Below, one piece after another: positions 46,040-57,581 of a stretch of 64,000 bases of DNA. The notes under the pieces are model-generated. The model was not told the DNA's origin and ran no database searches. It saw nothing but the letters and a program-made list of their open reading frames with translations. Made by a program: the position numbers and the translations under genes. Numbering within the stretch: the first letter of the stretch is position 1; each line of letters begins with the position of its first letter. Source of the stretch: Pyronema omphalodes (lineage: Eukaryota; Ascomycota; Pezizomycetes; Pezizales; Pyronemataceae); NCBI GenBank assembly GCA_024516155.1, contig JAJJXM010000110.1, positions 25,215 through 89,214 of the forward strand. Reading direction: 5' to 3'.

Positions 46040-46614
46040 GGGGGTTGGCAATGAGTGGAATTTCATAAGTTATGTATTATTGGTTGTTATCATTTATTGG
46101 CATTAACTTGTAGGTATCACGGCAGTTGAGCAAATGTTGGAATGTGTTGGTTATGTCCTATTTTATTGTATGTTATTTGCAATCATGGCAGTTAGCAAGG
46201 AGGATATCTTTTGTTCATGTATTGTTTCTTGGTTATGTTTTTTGGCATTAAGGCGGTTAGCAGTGTTGGGGAATTCTTGGTCATGTATTCACTTTTATCA
46301 CGGCGCTTAGCATTGGGTCTGTAGAATTCTCCGCACGCAGAGAATGCTGAGTTATGGGTCATGAAGGACAAGTATGACAGAGGAAATTTGTACTTAGTTC
46401 ATTTATTCACGCAATCAAGTTTCTATTTACTATAATCCTATCTACAAAATTCCTTCGTGACATTCCCTTTCTCCCTTCCAAACTTACCTGTGATACCCCC
46501 GGCAAAGCCTTGCCCATCCCAAACCCAAAAGCCTTACCCAAGCCGCGGCTCCCTGCCTTTCCCCGAAATACCACGCTGCCTGTCATCAGTCAGCCGTAGG
46601 TATGGATTCTGATA
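46040..46614. repeat. Dispersed repeat R, copy 2 (inverted relative to copy 1)
   Basis: The reverse complement matches 30498-31140, including a decayed form of the 11-bp hairpin (GAATTCTCCGC/GCAGAGAATGC, near 46330) and the tandem units. The shared outer border is GGATTCTGATA. No coding potential is seen. Confidence 0.7.
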
Positions 46615-47087
46615 CGTTAAGCCCCATCCGCCCCAACCTTCATCCCGTCTTGCCCGCTATGAGTTCCCTGGAGCCACATCTGTACCGCTCTGCGCCGTTA
46701 CAGAACGAGCCTCTTGGGATCAGCAGCAGAGGGGGGACATGATGCCGTCGTGGTATTGAGATAGGGACGATGATGAGGAGATAGAGTTAGACGGAAGGGA
46801 TAGTCAGTCCGAGGGAGGAGTTGTTGTGTTGTTGTGGGAGGGTGTCGCATCAGAGGTGAGGGGCGTCTTCAGGGGCTGTGATTCTCATCCTCTTTGAACG
46901 ATCATGCCTGGCGTGGAGAGGCTTCGGGTAGGTAAGATACGCGGGCAATTCAAGAATCCGCTGGAAAGTCTGAGGATTTCCGGGTGGTTGTTGAGATAGC
47001 TGGGCGAGGGGGGGGGGGGGGGGTGTACGTCGAACTTGAGGTGTGGTGTATCAAAGAACTCACCAAAGTGACCACTCAGTTCATACT
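46615..47087. other. Non-element stretch without recognisable gene
   Basis: Apparently single-copy sequence. Only short ORFs occur. A run of 16 G at 47008-47023 is present. No gene could be supported. Confidence 0.4.
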
Positions 47088-47168
47088 TCAACCATTATCC
47101 CCCTCCTCCTCTGACTTCCATTCCATATCATCACTCCCAACACTTTTGCAAATGATCATATCACATGA
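47088..47168 (-). pseudogene. 3' end of a minus-strand ORF interrupted by B2
   Basis: Minus-strand reading continues in frame from 58717 across the B2 insertion, using one copy of TSD CATGA, to a TGA at 47088-47090. This adds about 27 codons of acidic sequence (VGSDDMEWKSEEEGDNG). The product is unknown. Confidence 0.45.
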
Positions 47169-48524
47169 TGTGAACCTGGCTATTGAGGCTTTCAATAGAG
47201 AGGCTTATTCGATCAGTTTCGCTTTCGTTCGTAGGTAGATAGCAATAGATATTTCCCAAGAAGCTAGGAAGTCAACTAATCGATCACAGGCCGAATAAAC
47301 TTAAGGGTCTCTCTCGAGGTATTTGGTGTAGATTGGCGTAGTCGTAACAAGAGATCAAGTTGCTGATGCTCGAGGAGACGGTGGGAAGACTTAGGGTCTT
47401 TTATAGACTTTCGTCTACAAGTTCGCCCAGACTTCCCAAGGGAACCAACTTCCAAACTAAGCTTAGGAGATAAGACGTGAGTCAATGCTTTGACAAATCT
47501 GCTGATGGCTCGCATCATGCTGCATGCGCAATTATATTAATTGCTCACTTGCATGATGACCTCGTGTCAGATTAATCCTTGACATTCCTTGCCGTGCTAC
47601 CACACCTTCCAATCAGGTATTGAGGTTAAGCGCCTAATGGAGGGTTACTCCACTTGAGCGCATAATGCAATGACTCCTCTGATGATGACATGTGAGTCAT
47701 ATATCTTATGAGTCGTCTTGATCATAGATCTCCCTAGAGAATCTCGATTGCGAGTGAAGGAATCTGACATCATAAGGCAGACTATGCCTTACCGGAGCGC
47801 ACTGCCCCGTCACATTCCTGTGTGATGTCATTTGCCCCACCTGCGCGCACTTGCGCGCAGCCACACCCTGGTGTGTACGCAAACGCCGTCTTATCTTGCA
47901 GTTGGTAGGCATTGGCCTAAGGTCGCGTCATATCAGTTCCATCCAACAGTTTCCCTGAGTGGTGTTCCTTGCTGCAGAACGTCGTCTCATGCTGACGCAA
48001 TCTTGACCCTTGTCCTGAGCTCCACTCCTGTTGGCTGACTAGACTCTGCCTTGTTCCTTGGCCGACTATCCGTCCAACTCAGACCTCGGATGATCCCATT
48101 CGCTTGCCTTGCATGCTCCTGAGAATTCCCTTCTCTTGCAAGCCTTCTGGTAGCCGTGCTTGGTGGAACACATCCTCAAGTATAAGGATGTGTCCCTTCG
48201 CCGTCGTCTTCTGTTCTCCATCAGCGTCGTCTGTAGTTTTCTCATGGGTAAGTCGACACCCATGAGGTAAGTTGATACTCGTTCCCATCCATCTGTGACC
48301 CTCCCAAACTGACAGTGAATAACAGGTAGCGACGCCTCGGGCCGGGATCCTCGTGAGGTCCTTTCGGAAAGTCACGAATCACGTGACGTGGCGAGCTGGA
48401 GCTCCTCAGGCGGTTCCGGCCCGGGAATACTAAACTTATTATTCATTCTCCTGTCGAGTTTGCCATGTTCTCTAAATGTTATACATGTTACCTATTCTAT
48501 ACTCACACAATATAGGGTGTGACA
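47169..48524 (-). repeat. 3' LTR of B2
   Basis: 1356 bp, plus-strand edges TGTGAACC and GTGTGACA. It differs from 54708-56066 at a handful of positions and single-base indels (about 0.5% by eye). 48525-48638 holds the polypurine tract and 3' untranslated sequence. Confidence 0.95.
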
Positions 48525-48638
48525 CCACATCCCCCCTGTTCAAGCTTCGTCCCGAAGCAAGTAGCTTATCATTCTGTGATCGCACCTCGCCGTAGCCAAG
48601 TGACTTAGTGATCATATATAGATGTAGTCCTCCAGCCC

Positions 48639-51600
48639 CTACATCCTACTACCAACTCGACCTAATGAAAACCTCGTGGGGAAAAACATTAAGCCTGAAT
48701 CCTTGAGTCGGTAGTCCCTCGGAGAATCAGGGTACTTGAGATGAAACTCTCGTAACTTCTCCTGACCTCCTACTGAAAAGTTGTCGAATGGTTCTGCCGT
48801 CCAATCTTTCTTGTTTGGCCAACCTAGCCATTTAACAATGTACAACACTCGATTTCCTGATTTGTAGCTGCTCATGATTTCATCGATGTCGTATTCCTCG
48901 CTACCCTCAACATCGTCTGCCTCCCGTAGAATTTTGTTTGTATCTGGTGGAGCCCGAGTTCCTGCTCTAAAGGGCTCAAGTAATGAGGTATGGAAGACGT
49001 TGTGTATCTTCCATTTTCGTGGGAGCGTGAGTCGTACTGCTGCTGGGGAGATGACTTTTTCGACTTGGAAGGGACCATGTTGTTTATGGTCTAACTTCCT
49101 TGATGGGCGTCTGGTTCGTATGTTGCGTCCATCTAACATGACCAAGTCTCCTACTTGGTATTCGGGTGCCTCCTGTCGTTTCTGGTCTGCATAGTGTTTC
49201 ATTCTTTCTTGTGTTTTTTGAAGGGCTAACTTGGCTCCTTCGTGTATCGTATGCATCCAGTGGGCGTAGGCTTTGCTGGCTGGGTTGCGCACAGCAGTTG
49301 CCGAAGGGTTGCTCGTATTTGGGTAGAACCCATAGTTAGCGTAAAATGGTGAATGTCCAGTTGCGCTTGTGACTGAGTTGTTGTATGCGAACTCAGCCAT
49401 GGGTACGAGGTCAGCCCAGTCGTCCATTTCGTGGTTAACAAAAGAGCGGAGGTAAGCTTCGATTGTTTGATTAAGCCGTTCCATTTGTCCGTCCGTCTGT
49501 GGGTGGAAGGCTGTTGACATTCTTGGTTTGATTCCTAGCGTTCCAAGAAATGCTTTCCAGGTGGTGCTTGTAAACCTGGAGTCTCGATCCGACACTATAT
49601 CCTTGGGTAAGCCATGCAACTTCCAAATTTCCTTTGCGAATATTCTGGCAAGGTCTGCAGTTGTCTTGCCGTCTTTCTGTAAGGGGATGAAGTGCGCCAT
49701 TTTAGTAAATCGATCAACTATAACCCATAGTTGATCACACCCATTAGATTCTGGTAGGTCGGTGATAAAATCCATAGCAATAGATTGCCATGGGGCATAA
49801 GATAATTCCAAAGGTTGCAACATTCCATACTTTTGGTGCCTAGCCGTCTTGTCCTTCTGACACTCCAAACAGCTTTGTACATATTCAATTATTTTTTCAT
49901 CCATCCTCGGCCACCAAAAGTTTCTCCTTATTAATTCAATGGTCTTATCCTGACCAAAGTGTCCTGCAATTTTCGAGTCGTGCTCCGATTCCAGGACCAT
50001 GTTGACTAAATCCTTTGGCACCCATAACTTCTCTTTCCGATAGATTATGCCATCTTCTATCGTTAGTGGATCTTTTATTTTCTTTGCTGCTTTTTTATAA
50101 TTTTCGTCAAGTTCCCCAGCTTCTTTAACCATCTTTAGAAATTCTCGAGACCATTTGACAGAAGGAATAGAATTAAGCCGTGCCGAAGAAACAATGAATG
50201 ATGTTCCTTCACCTCCACTAGTGATTGCTGAAATAGATGCAAAATGTTCTCTGTGAAGGATAGTCGTAATCGGCTGATCCTCACCTCCCCCCTTTTCAGG
50301 GCGGAACTCCGGACGCCTTGACAAAGCATCTGGCTTTCCATTCTTATTCCCAGGTCTGTAAAAAATCTTAAAGTCAATACCAGCAAGTTCTTGAGCCCAT
50401 CTTGCTTGGCGACGATTGAGTACTTTTGTTGTGGTGAAGTACTCCAAATTTTGATGGTCGCTGAATACCGGAACTGTATGCATTGCTCCCTCCAAGTATC
50501 TTCTCCATATTTTAAACGAATCCACAATAGCTAAAAGCTCTTTATCATGGATTTCGTAGTTGATTTCTGCCGGAGTAAATTTCCTGGAGTGGAAAGCAAT
50601 AGGGTGCAGCTTTCCGTCCTCTCCTTTCTGAGAAAGGACTGCGCCTAAGGCAAAGTCAGAAGCATCAGTTTCAACAATGCAAACCTTTTTAGGATCAAAA
50701 TGACCGAATATTGGTGCCTTCGTAAACCTCTGCTTCAACTCATCAAATGCCAATTCCATGGCAACAGTCCATTCCCACTTCTTTGGATCGCCCTTGGTAG
50801 ATTCAGTAAGAGGACGACAAATTCTTGAGAAGTCCTTTATGATTCGGCGATAGAAGTTCGCAAATCCAAGAAAGCCTTGTGTCTCTTTCAAGGATTTTGG
50901 AGGTTCCCAAACCAGGACGGTTTCCACTTTATCCTTTGCCATCTCAATTCCCTTTTCGCTTATAATATACCCCAAAAATTCCACTTTGTTTGTCCCCCAA
51001 ACACATTTCTCCGGAGATATTACCAGCCCATTTTCTTCCAGTCTCTTCAAGACTTCTTTTACCAATTTATCATGTTCTTCCTCCGTTTCCGCGTATATCA
51101 GAACATCATCAATATAAGCAATCACTCCCTGGTCCAACATATCTCTAAAGATATCATTCATCATATCTTGGAACGTTGCCGGTGCATTGCTTAAGCCAAA
51201 AGGCATTACCAAAAATTCGTATAGCCCATACCTACATCTAAAAGCGGTTTTCCACTCATCTCCTTCCTTAATCCTTATTAAATGATAACCGTTCTTCAAA
51301 TCCATTTTCGTGAAGAACCTAGCTCCTCTTACTCTGTCTTGTAATTCAGACATAAGAGGGAGGGGGTAGCGATTTGCTATTGTTATTTTGTTGATCCCCC
51401 TGTAATCGACACAAAGCCTTAAACCTCGCCCATGGGGTTTTGGCACAAAGAGAATTGGTGCTGCGGCAGGAGATTTAGATGGTCGAATGTTGCCTGTCCT
51501 TAGCATCTCTTTTAGCCATTCTCTCAGAGTTTCCAGCTCAACCTCATTGAGCGCATAAACTGGTCCCCAAGGAGGAGTTTCTCCTTCCTTCAGATCTATG

Positions 51601-52393
51601 GCGTGATCGTAGGGTTTGTGTTCAGGAAGCTTGTCTGCTGCTCCCTTGGTCATAATGTTGATCCACTTACGGAATTTCTCAGGAACTTGTTGAAGTGCCT
51701 CTGATAATTCCTCCTTAGTGGCAACGGCTGAAATATGGCCTATAACTGAGGCCTCAGGGTGGTCGAGTACGCGGCGGTCGACCTTGAGTGAAAATGTACT
51801 GGCCTGAGCCTTAGTACAATGTTCGGTGCAACGTGGTGTTGTAAAGGAGATGTTGTTGCTTTCTCCCCACATGTTGCATGGTTGATGTTTTGCCATCCAC
51901 CAGTAAGGGAGGGTGACATCGCAGTCACTGTCAAGAGGGGCGACTTCGAAGGATTCTGCTGCGAAGTGCTGTTTGTGCTGCAGCATAAAAGGAACTGTAA
52001 AGAACTCTCCAGCTCCAGCAACTACCTCATTATTGAAGTTGCGTATTTGAAGAGGCTGGTCTCTCTTCACAGTAGGAATTTTGTAAGTTTGGACAAAACC
52101 TTTGTCCAGTAAAGCTGAGGTGGAGCCTGTATCAAGTAGGACTCGCACCGTTCGAAATTTGTTTTTTGACCAATTCAACACCATGTTGATTATCGGTCTT
52201 TTTCCGTGATAAGGTAGAACCAAGGCTTCCTTTATCATTCCCTTGGAAGAGGTTCCATTGTCGGTTCGTCGATTTTTTGTCTTGATCGACCCCAAGTTGT
52301 CTGTTGATTTTCTTTTTGTTCCACAACATATAATATTTCCTGCGTCAGATGTACATTCCTCCTCCTCAGGTGACGCAACCCTAGAGGATCTTA
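48639..52393 (-). CDS. B2 pol polyprotein
   Basis: A full Ty3 pol: protease (LLDTGSTSALLDKGF), RT (YIDDVLIYA), RNase H (ETDASDFALGAVLSQ), integrase HHCC (SEHDSKIAGHF, CLECQKDK) and DDE core (AMDFITDLP, VSDRDSRFTSTTWKAF, DGQMERLNQ), chromodomain (WLGWPNKKDW). The ORF from an internal start near 52295 is 1218 aa, and the frame is open to the gag stop (-1 frame). The usual terminal TAA after RLKD is TCA, adding about 18 residues (SGLMFFPTRF...). All catalytic positions are kept. It shares roughly 85% of residues with A4 by eye. Confidence 0.93.
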
Positions 52394-54580
52394 AAAATCC
52401 GACTCCTCATCATTCTGCTCAATCTCCCAAATCCTGGGTTGAGCATCTTCCATGATTTCATCCTCATCCTGCCGCACTGCTGCGGTCTTTGTCTTCTTGT
52501 TTTCTTTGGGCTTCTCCTGCCCTTTATTTCCATCATCATCATCGTCTCTCTTCCTCTTGCCAGAGGAAGCAACCTTTCCTTCTCCAGAGAGCTCTGTTTC
52601 TCCAACTGTCTTTTTAGCGTCACAATCAAACATTTTGTGCCCAGATCGTCCGCATCTCCAACAGTCAGCCTTATCCTTCTTATGTTTGTCGATTTCGCTC
52701 TGAGGAACATTGTTCAGAGCCTCTCTTCCCGATGCAAAAATAGACTTCTTGTCCTTCTTTCCTGCAAAGCCTTTTTTCTCCTTTTTCTCCTTAAATTTGT
52801 CTTTGTGCTGCACCTCCTTAGGGCGCACAGTTTCCTTTTGTTTTCCCTTGTCCTTATGGCGGTCCTCTCGTACCTCCAAAGACTTCTTTTTATGACCCTT
52901 TAACTCCTCATCCAAATTTTCAACAACGTGAGCAGCTTCTTTCACTGCATCAATCATTGCTTCATCGTCAGTTGGGATCCCCCCAAATCTTTGATATACC
53001 ATCTTCTTAATGGCCGGTGTCATGGCCTCCCAAATTACATTCCTGTACATCGGACCGATTGCTCCAACACGCATATTCAGGTCCTCCAATTTCGTAATAT
53101 AATCATGAATATCTCCATCATACTGGAGCTCTGTAATCCTTTTAACTTCCTTCTGGGCCTCCCGCTTATCCTCAAATCTTGTTTCAATTGAACTTGAGAA
53201 AGCTACCCATGTATCCTTCAGTCCTTGCCTCTGGATAGATTTCCGCCTTTCCTGGTGCCAACTTAACGCCTTGTGCGTAAGTAAGCTTCCAACCCATTTG
53301 ACCTGATCGTCCTCGTCCGGAAAGGCCTTGGCGTATGTTGCGATGTAATCTTGAACAGACATCCACCAAGCCCTAAACAAATTTTTATCCTTTCCAGAAA
53401 GATATTGAGGAGCCTTCATTTCTGGCATTTTGGGTCTCCTCGGCTCGTTAACCCCCGATTGCTGTAATTTCGCCACAAGTGATTCCAAGAACGCCTCAGT
53501 GGCATTCTTTGCTTCAGGCTTCCTTTGTTGAGCCTTTTGTTTGCGCTCCTGGCGCTTCCTTTCCAACGCTTTTCTGATGTATGAATCATCTGAGTCTTCG
53601 CCGTCCGAAGGATCAGATGGTGGTGGTGGAGGTGGTGGAATTCCTCCTCCTGGTGGTTTACTGCCCCTACCACCATTTCTGCCGTTGTTCGCAGGTGTTC
53701 CATCTTCTGAGGGAGACAGGGGGACTTCTGGTGCTCTGCCGAGTGAGGTAGGTCTGGGAGTCATCTCCTCATGGATAGCCTCGGTTAGAGACTTAGCATC
53801 GAAATGCTCCTTTCTCTGGATTTTTGACATATCAAGGTTAATAACCTTGTTCACCAATTCCAATTTCTCCTCCTCTCTCTGCTCCTCATAGTCCAGCAGA
53901 CGTTGCTGGTGCATTTCCTCAGCCCTAGCAAGAGCCTCGATTCGTCCATCCCTCTGTTCATCATCCTGTTGCCTGATGGCATCCTGCGTGTTTTTCTGAA
54001 AAGCCCACTCCTCAATTTCCTTGTTAATTTTGAGTTGTCTTTGGGTAAAGGCTTCGAGGATAGCATTCGTTGTTTGAATGCCGTGATTGAGCCTTTCAGC
54101 AGCCGCTTGGTTGGCTGCTTCTTTAGCCTTTGTGTCTGTGGCAAGATTGCCAATTGTCCTCCAAACTTGGCCCGCGAAATCATTGCTGGCTTGGACGAGT
54201 CGAGTGATGGTTTGAAGGTTTACCTCTTGATCCAGGTCTCCTTTCTTCGCCAAGGTGTCATAGGCTTCTTGCATTCCTTCGGCCATTTCTTGGTAAAGCC
54301 CTTTCACTCGCTGTATTTCCTCGTTCATAGCAGCCCCAGATCCGACTGCCTCAACCAACCTCTTGATATCCTCCTCATTGGCGTTCATTCTTTCCATCAT
54401 TAGAATGACCCAGTCAGGGACTTCTCCCAGATGGAGGGTAGTTCCATGGTGAACTCTAGGAGCTCCAACCGCAGTAACTTCCTCCCAAGAGCGGGGGCGG
54501 GTGATGCTGACGGTGTCACCCATTGGAGCATCAAGTCCATCGTCGTGACGGGAAGTGCCGGTGATTCTTCGAGCGGCCAT
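52391..54580 (-). CDS. B2 gag
   Basis: A 729-aa Gag: N-terminal region with YRP-like start (RPRSWEEV), a long Glu/Gln-rich helical region, a proline stretch (PPPPPPPSDPSDGE), a capsid-like domain (YLSGKDKNLFRAWWMSVQDY), a Lys-rich region, one CCHC knuckle (CWRCGRSGHKMFDC), and an acidic end at ESDF. The stop lies in GGATTTTTAA (52391-52400), the presumed -1 slip site into pol. No internal stop. It starts at ATG 54580 after a leader of about 127 nt. Confidence 0.93.
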   Translation of the reverse strand: MAARRITGTSRHDDGLDAPMGDTVSITRPRSWEEVTAVGAPRVHHGTTLHLGEVPDWVILMMERMNANEEDIKRLVEAVGSGAAMNEEIQRVKGLYQEMAEGMQEAYDTLAKKGDLDQEVNLQTITRLVQASNDFAGQVWRTIGNLATDTKAKEAANQAAAERLNHGIQTTNAILEAFTQRQLKINKEIEEWAFQKNTQDAIRQQDDEQRDGRIEALARAEEMHQQRLLDYEEQREEEKLELVNKVINLDMSKIQRKEHFDAKSLTEAIHEEMTPRPTSLGRAPEVPLSPSEDGTPANNGRNGGRGSKPPGGGIPPPPPPPSDPSDGEDSDDSYIRKALERKRQERKQKAQQRKPEAKNATEAFLESLVAKLQQSGVNEPRRPKMPEMKAPQYLSGKDKNLFRAWWMSVQDYIATYAKAFPDEDDQVKWVGSLLTHKALSWHQERRKSIQRQGLKDTWVAFSSSIETRFEDKREAQKEVKRITELQYDGDIHDYITKLEDLNMRVGAIGPMYRNVIWEAMTPAIKKMVYQRFGGIPTDDEAMIDAVKEAAHVVENLDEELKGHKKKSLEVREDRHKDKGKQKETVRPKEVQHKDKFKEKKEKKGFAGKKDKKSIFASGREALNNVPQSEIDKHKKDKADCWRCGRSGHKMFDCDAKKTVGETELSGEGKVASSGKRKRDDDDDGNKGQEKPKENKKTKTAAVRQDEDEIMEDAQPRIWEIEQNDEESDF

Positions 54581-54693
54581 TGTTGGTTGAATGTTTTTGT
54601 TTGTAGTTTTTTGTAGGAGGATCTTTTGGTATCGTCTTGCCCTAGAAGAGGGTCTTCCGTATACGTGTCGAAAAGTAAACTTAGTAGCTTGAG

Positions 54694-54705
54694 CCTTAAG
54701 TTTAT
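54694..54705 (-). other. Primer-binding site of B2 (self-priming type)
   Basis: CCTTAAGTTTAT on the plus strand, 2 nt from the LTR edge at 54708. The complement ATAAACTTAAGG is in the LTR at about 54834-54846. Confidence 0.6.
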
Positions 54706-54707
54706 AG

Positions 54708-56066
54708 TGTGAACCTGGCTATTGAGGCTTTCAATAGAGAGGCTTATTCGATCAGTTTCGCTTTCGTTCGTAGGTAGATAGCAATAGATATTTCCCAAAA
54801 AGCTAGGAAGTCAACTAATCGATCACAGGCCGAATAAACTTAAGGGTCTCTCTCGAGGTATTTGGTGTAGATTGGCGTAGTCGTAACAAGAGATCAAGTT
54901 GCTGATGCTCGAGGAGACGGTGGGAAGACTTAGGGTCTTTTATAGACTTTCGTCTACAAGTTCACCCAGACTTCCCAAGGGAACCAACTTCCAAACTAAG
55001 CTTAGGAGATAAGACGTGAGTCAATGCTTTGACAAATCTGCTGATGGCTCGCATCATGCTGCATGCGCAATTATATTAATTGCTCACTTGCATGATGACC
55101 TCGTGTCAGATTAATCCTTGACATTCCTTGCCGTGCTACCACACCTTCCAATCAGGTATTGAGGGTTAAGCGCCTAATGGAGGGTTACTCCACTTGAGCG
55201 CATAATGCAATGACTCCTCTGATAATGACATGTGAGTCATATATCTTATGAGTCGTCTTGATCATAGATCTCCCTAGAGAATCTCGATTGCGAGTGAAGG
55301 AATCTGACATCATAAGGCAGACTATGCCTTACCGGAGCGCACTGCCCCGTCACATTCCTGTGTGATGTCATTTGCCCCACCTGCGCGCACTTGCGCGCAG
55401 CCACACCCTGGTGTGTACGCAAACGCCGTCTTATCTTGCAGTTGGTAGGCATTGGCCTAAGGTCGCGTCATATCAGTTCCATCCAACAGTTTCCCTGAGT
55501 GGTGTTCCTTGCTGCAGAACGTCGTCTCATGCTGACGCAATCTTGACCCTTGTCCTGAGCTCCACTCCTGTTGGCTGACTAGACTCTGCCTTGTTCCTTG
55601 GCCGACTATCCGTCCAACTCAGACCTCGGATGATCCCATTCGCTTGCCTTGCATGCTCCTGAGAATTCCCTTCTCTTGCAAGCCCTTCTGGTAGCCGTGC
55701 TTGGTGGAACACATCCTCAAGTATAAGGATGTGTCCCTTCGCCGTCGTCTTCTGTTCTCCATCAGCGTCGTCTGTAGTTTTCTCATGGGTAAGTCGACAC
55801 CCATGAGGTAAGTTGATACTCGTTCCCATCCATCTGTGATCCCTCCCAAACTGACAGTGAATAACAGGTAGCGACGCCTCGGGCCGGGATCCTCGTGAGG
55901 TCCTTTCGGAAAGTCACGAATCACGTGACGTGGCTAGCTGGAGCTCCTCAGGCGGTTCCGGCCCGGGAATACTAAACTTATTATTCATTCTCCTGTCGAG
56001 TTTGCCATGTTCTCTAAATGTTATACATGTTACCTATTCTATACTCACACAATATAGGGTGTGACA
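54708..56066 (-). repeat. Middle LTR of B2
   Basis: 1359 bp. It serves as 5' LTR of the complete internal region and as 3' LTR of the deleted second one, since ccacatcccccctg and pol 3' sequence follow directly. Confidence 0.95.
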
Positions 56067-57581
56067 CCACATCCCCCCTGTTCAAGCTTCGTCCCGAAGC
56101 AAGTAGCTTATCATTCTGTGATCGCACCTCGCCGTAGCCAAGTGACTTAGTGATCATATATAGATGTAGTCCTCCAGCCCCTACATCCTACTACCAACTC
56201 GACCTAATGAAAACCTCGTGGGGAAAAACATTAAGCCTGAATCCTTGAGTCGGTAGTCCCTCGGAGAATCAGGGTACTTGAGATGAAACTCTCGTAACTT
56301 CTCCTGACCTCCTACTGAAAAGTTGTCGAATGGTTCTGCCGTCCAATCTTTCTTGTTTGGCCAACCTAGCCATTTAACAATGTACAACACTCGATTTCCT
56401 GATTTGTAGCTGCTCATGATTTCATCGATGTCGTATTCCTCGCTACCCTCAACATCGTCTGCCTCCCGTAGAATTTTGTTTGTATCTGGTGGAGCCCGAG
56501 TTCCTGCTCTAAAGGGCTCAAGTAATGAGGTATGGAAGACGTTGTGTATCTTCCATTTTCGTGGGAGCGTGAGTCGTACTGCTGCTGGGGAGATGACTTT
56601 TTCGACTTGGAAGGGACCATGTTGTTTATGGTCTAACTTCCTTGATGGGCGTCTGGTTCGTATGTTGCGTCCATCTAACATGACCAAGTCTCCTACTTGG
56701 TATTCGGGTGCCTCCTGTCGTTTCTGGTCTGCATAGTGTTTCATTCTTTCTTGTGTTTTTTGAAGGGCTAACTTGGCTCCTTCGTGTATCGTATGCATCC
56801 AGTGGGCGTAGGCTTTGCTGGCTGGGTTGCGCACAGCAGTTGCCGAAGGGTTGCTCGTATTTGGGTAGAACCCATAGTTAGCGTAAAATGGTGAATGTCC
56901 AGTTGCGCTTGTGACTGAGTTGTTGTATGCGAACTCAGCCATGGGTACGAGGTCAGCCCAGTCGTCCATTTCGTGGTTAACAAAAGAGCGGAGGTAAGCT
57001 TCGATTGTTTGATTAAGCCGTTCCATTTGTCCGTCCGTCTGTGGGTGGAAGGCTGTTGACATTCTTGGTTTGATTCCTAGCGTTCCAAGAAATGCTTTCC
57101 AGGTGGTGCTTGTAAACCTGGAGTCTCGATCCGACACTATATCCTTGGGTAAGCCATGCAACTTCCAAATTTCCTTTGCGAATATTCTGGCAAGGTCTGC
57201 AGTTGTCTTGCCGTCTTTCTGTAAGGGGATGAAGTGCGCCATTTTAGTAAATCGATCAACTATAACCCATAGTTGATCACACCCATTAGATTCTGGTAGG
57301 TCGGTGATAAAATCCATAGCAATAGATTGCCATGGGGCATAAGATAATTCCAAAGGTTGCAACATTCCATACTTTTGGTGCCTAGCCGTCTTGTCCTTCT
57401 GACACTCCAAACAGCTTTGTACATATTCAATTATTTTTTCATCCATCCTCGGCCACCAAAAGTTTCTCCTTATTAATTCAATGGTCTTATCCTGACCAAA
57501 GTGTCCTGCAATTTTCGAGTCGTGCTCCGATTCCAGGACCATGTTGACTAAATCCTTTGGCACCCATAACTTCTCTTTCCG
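56067..57581 (-). pseudogene. B2 second internal copy: integrase-chromodomain fragment
   Basis: Near-identical to 48525-50040. It keeps the integrase zinc domain, DDE core and chromodomain as one open frame (56181 to about 57563; first in-frame ATG at 57542, about 450 aa). Protease, RT, RNase H, gag and leader are deleted. At 57581 it fuses to LTR sequence at the TATA region, so an LTR TATA (plus-strand 57585-57592) lies only a few bases upstream. Whether it is expressed is unknown. Confidence 0.88.
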
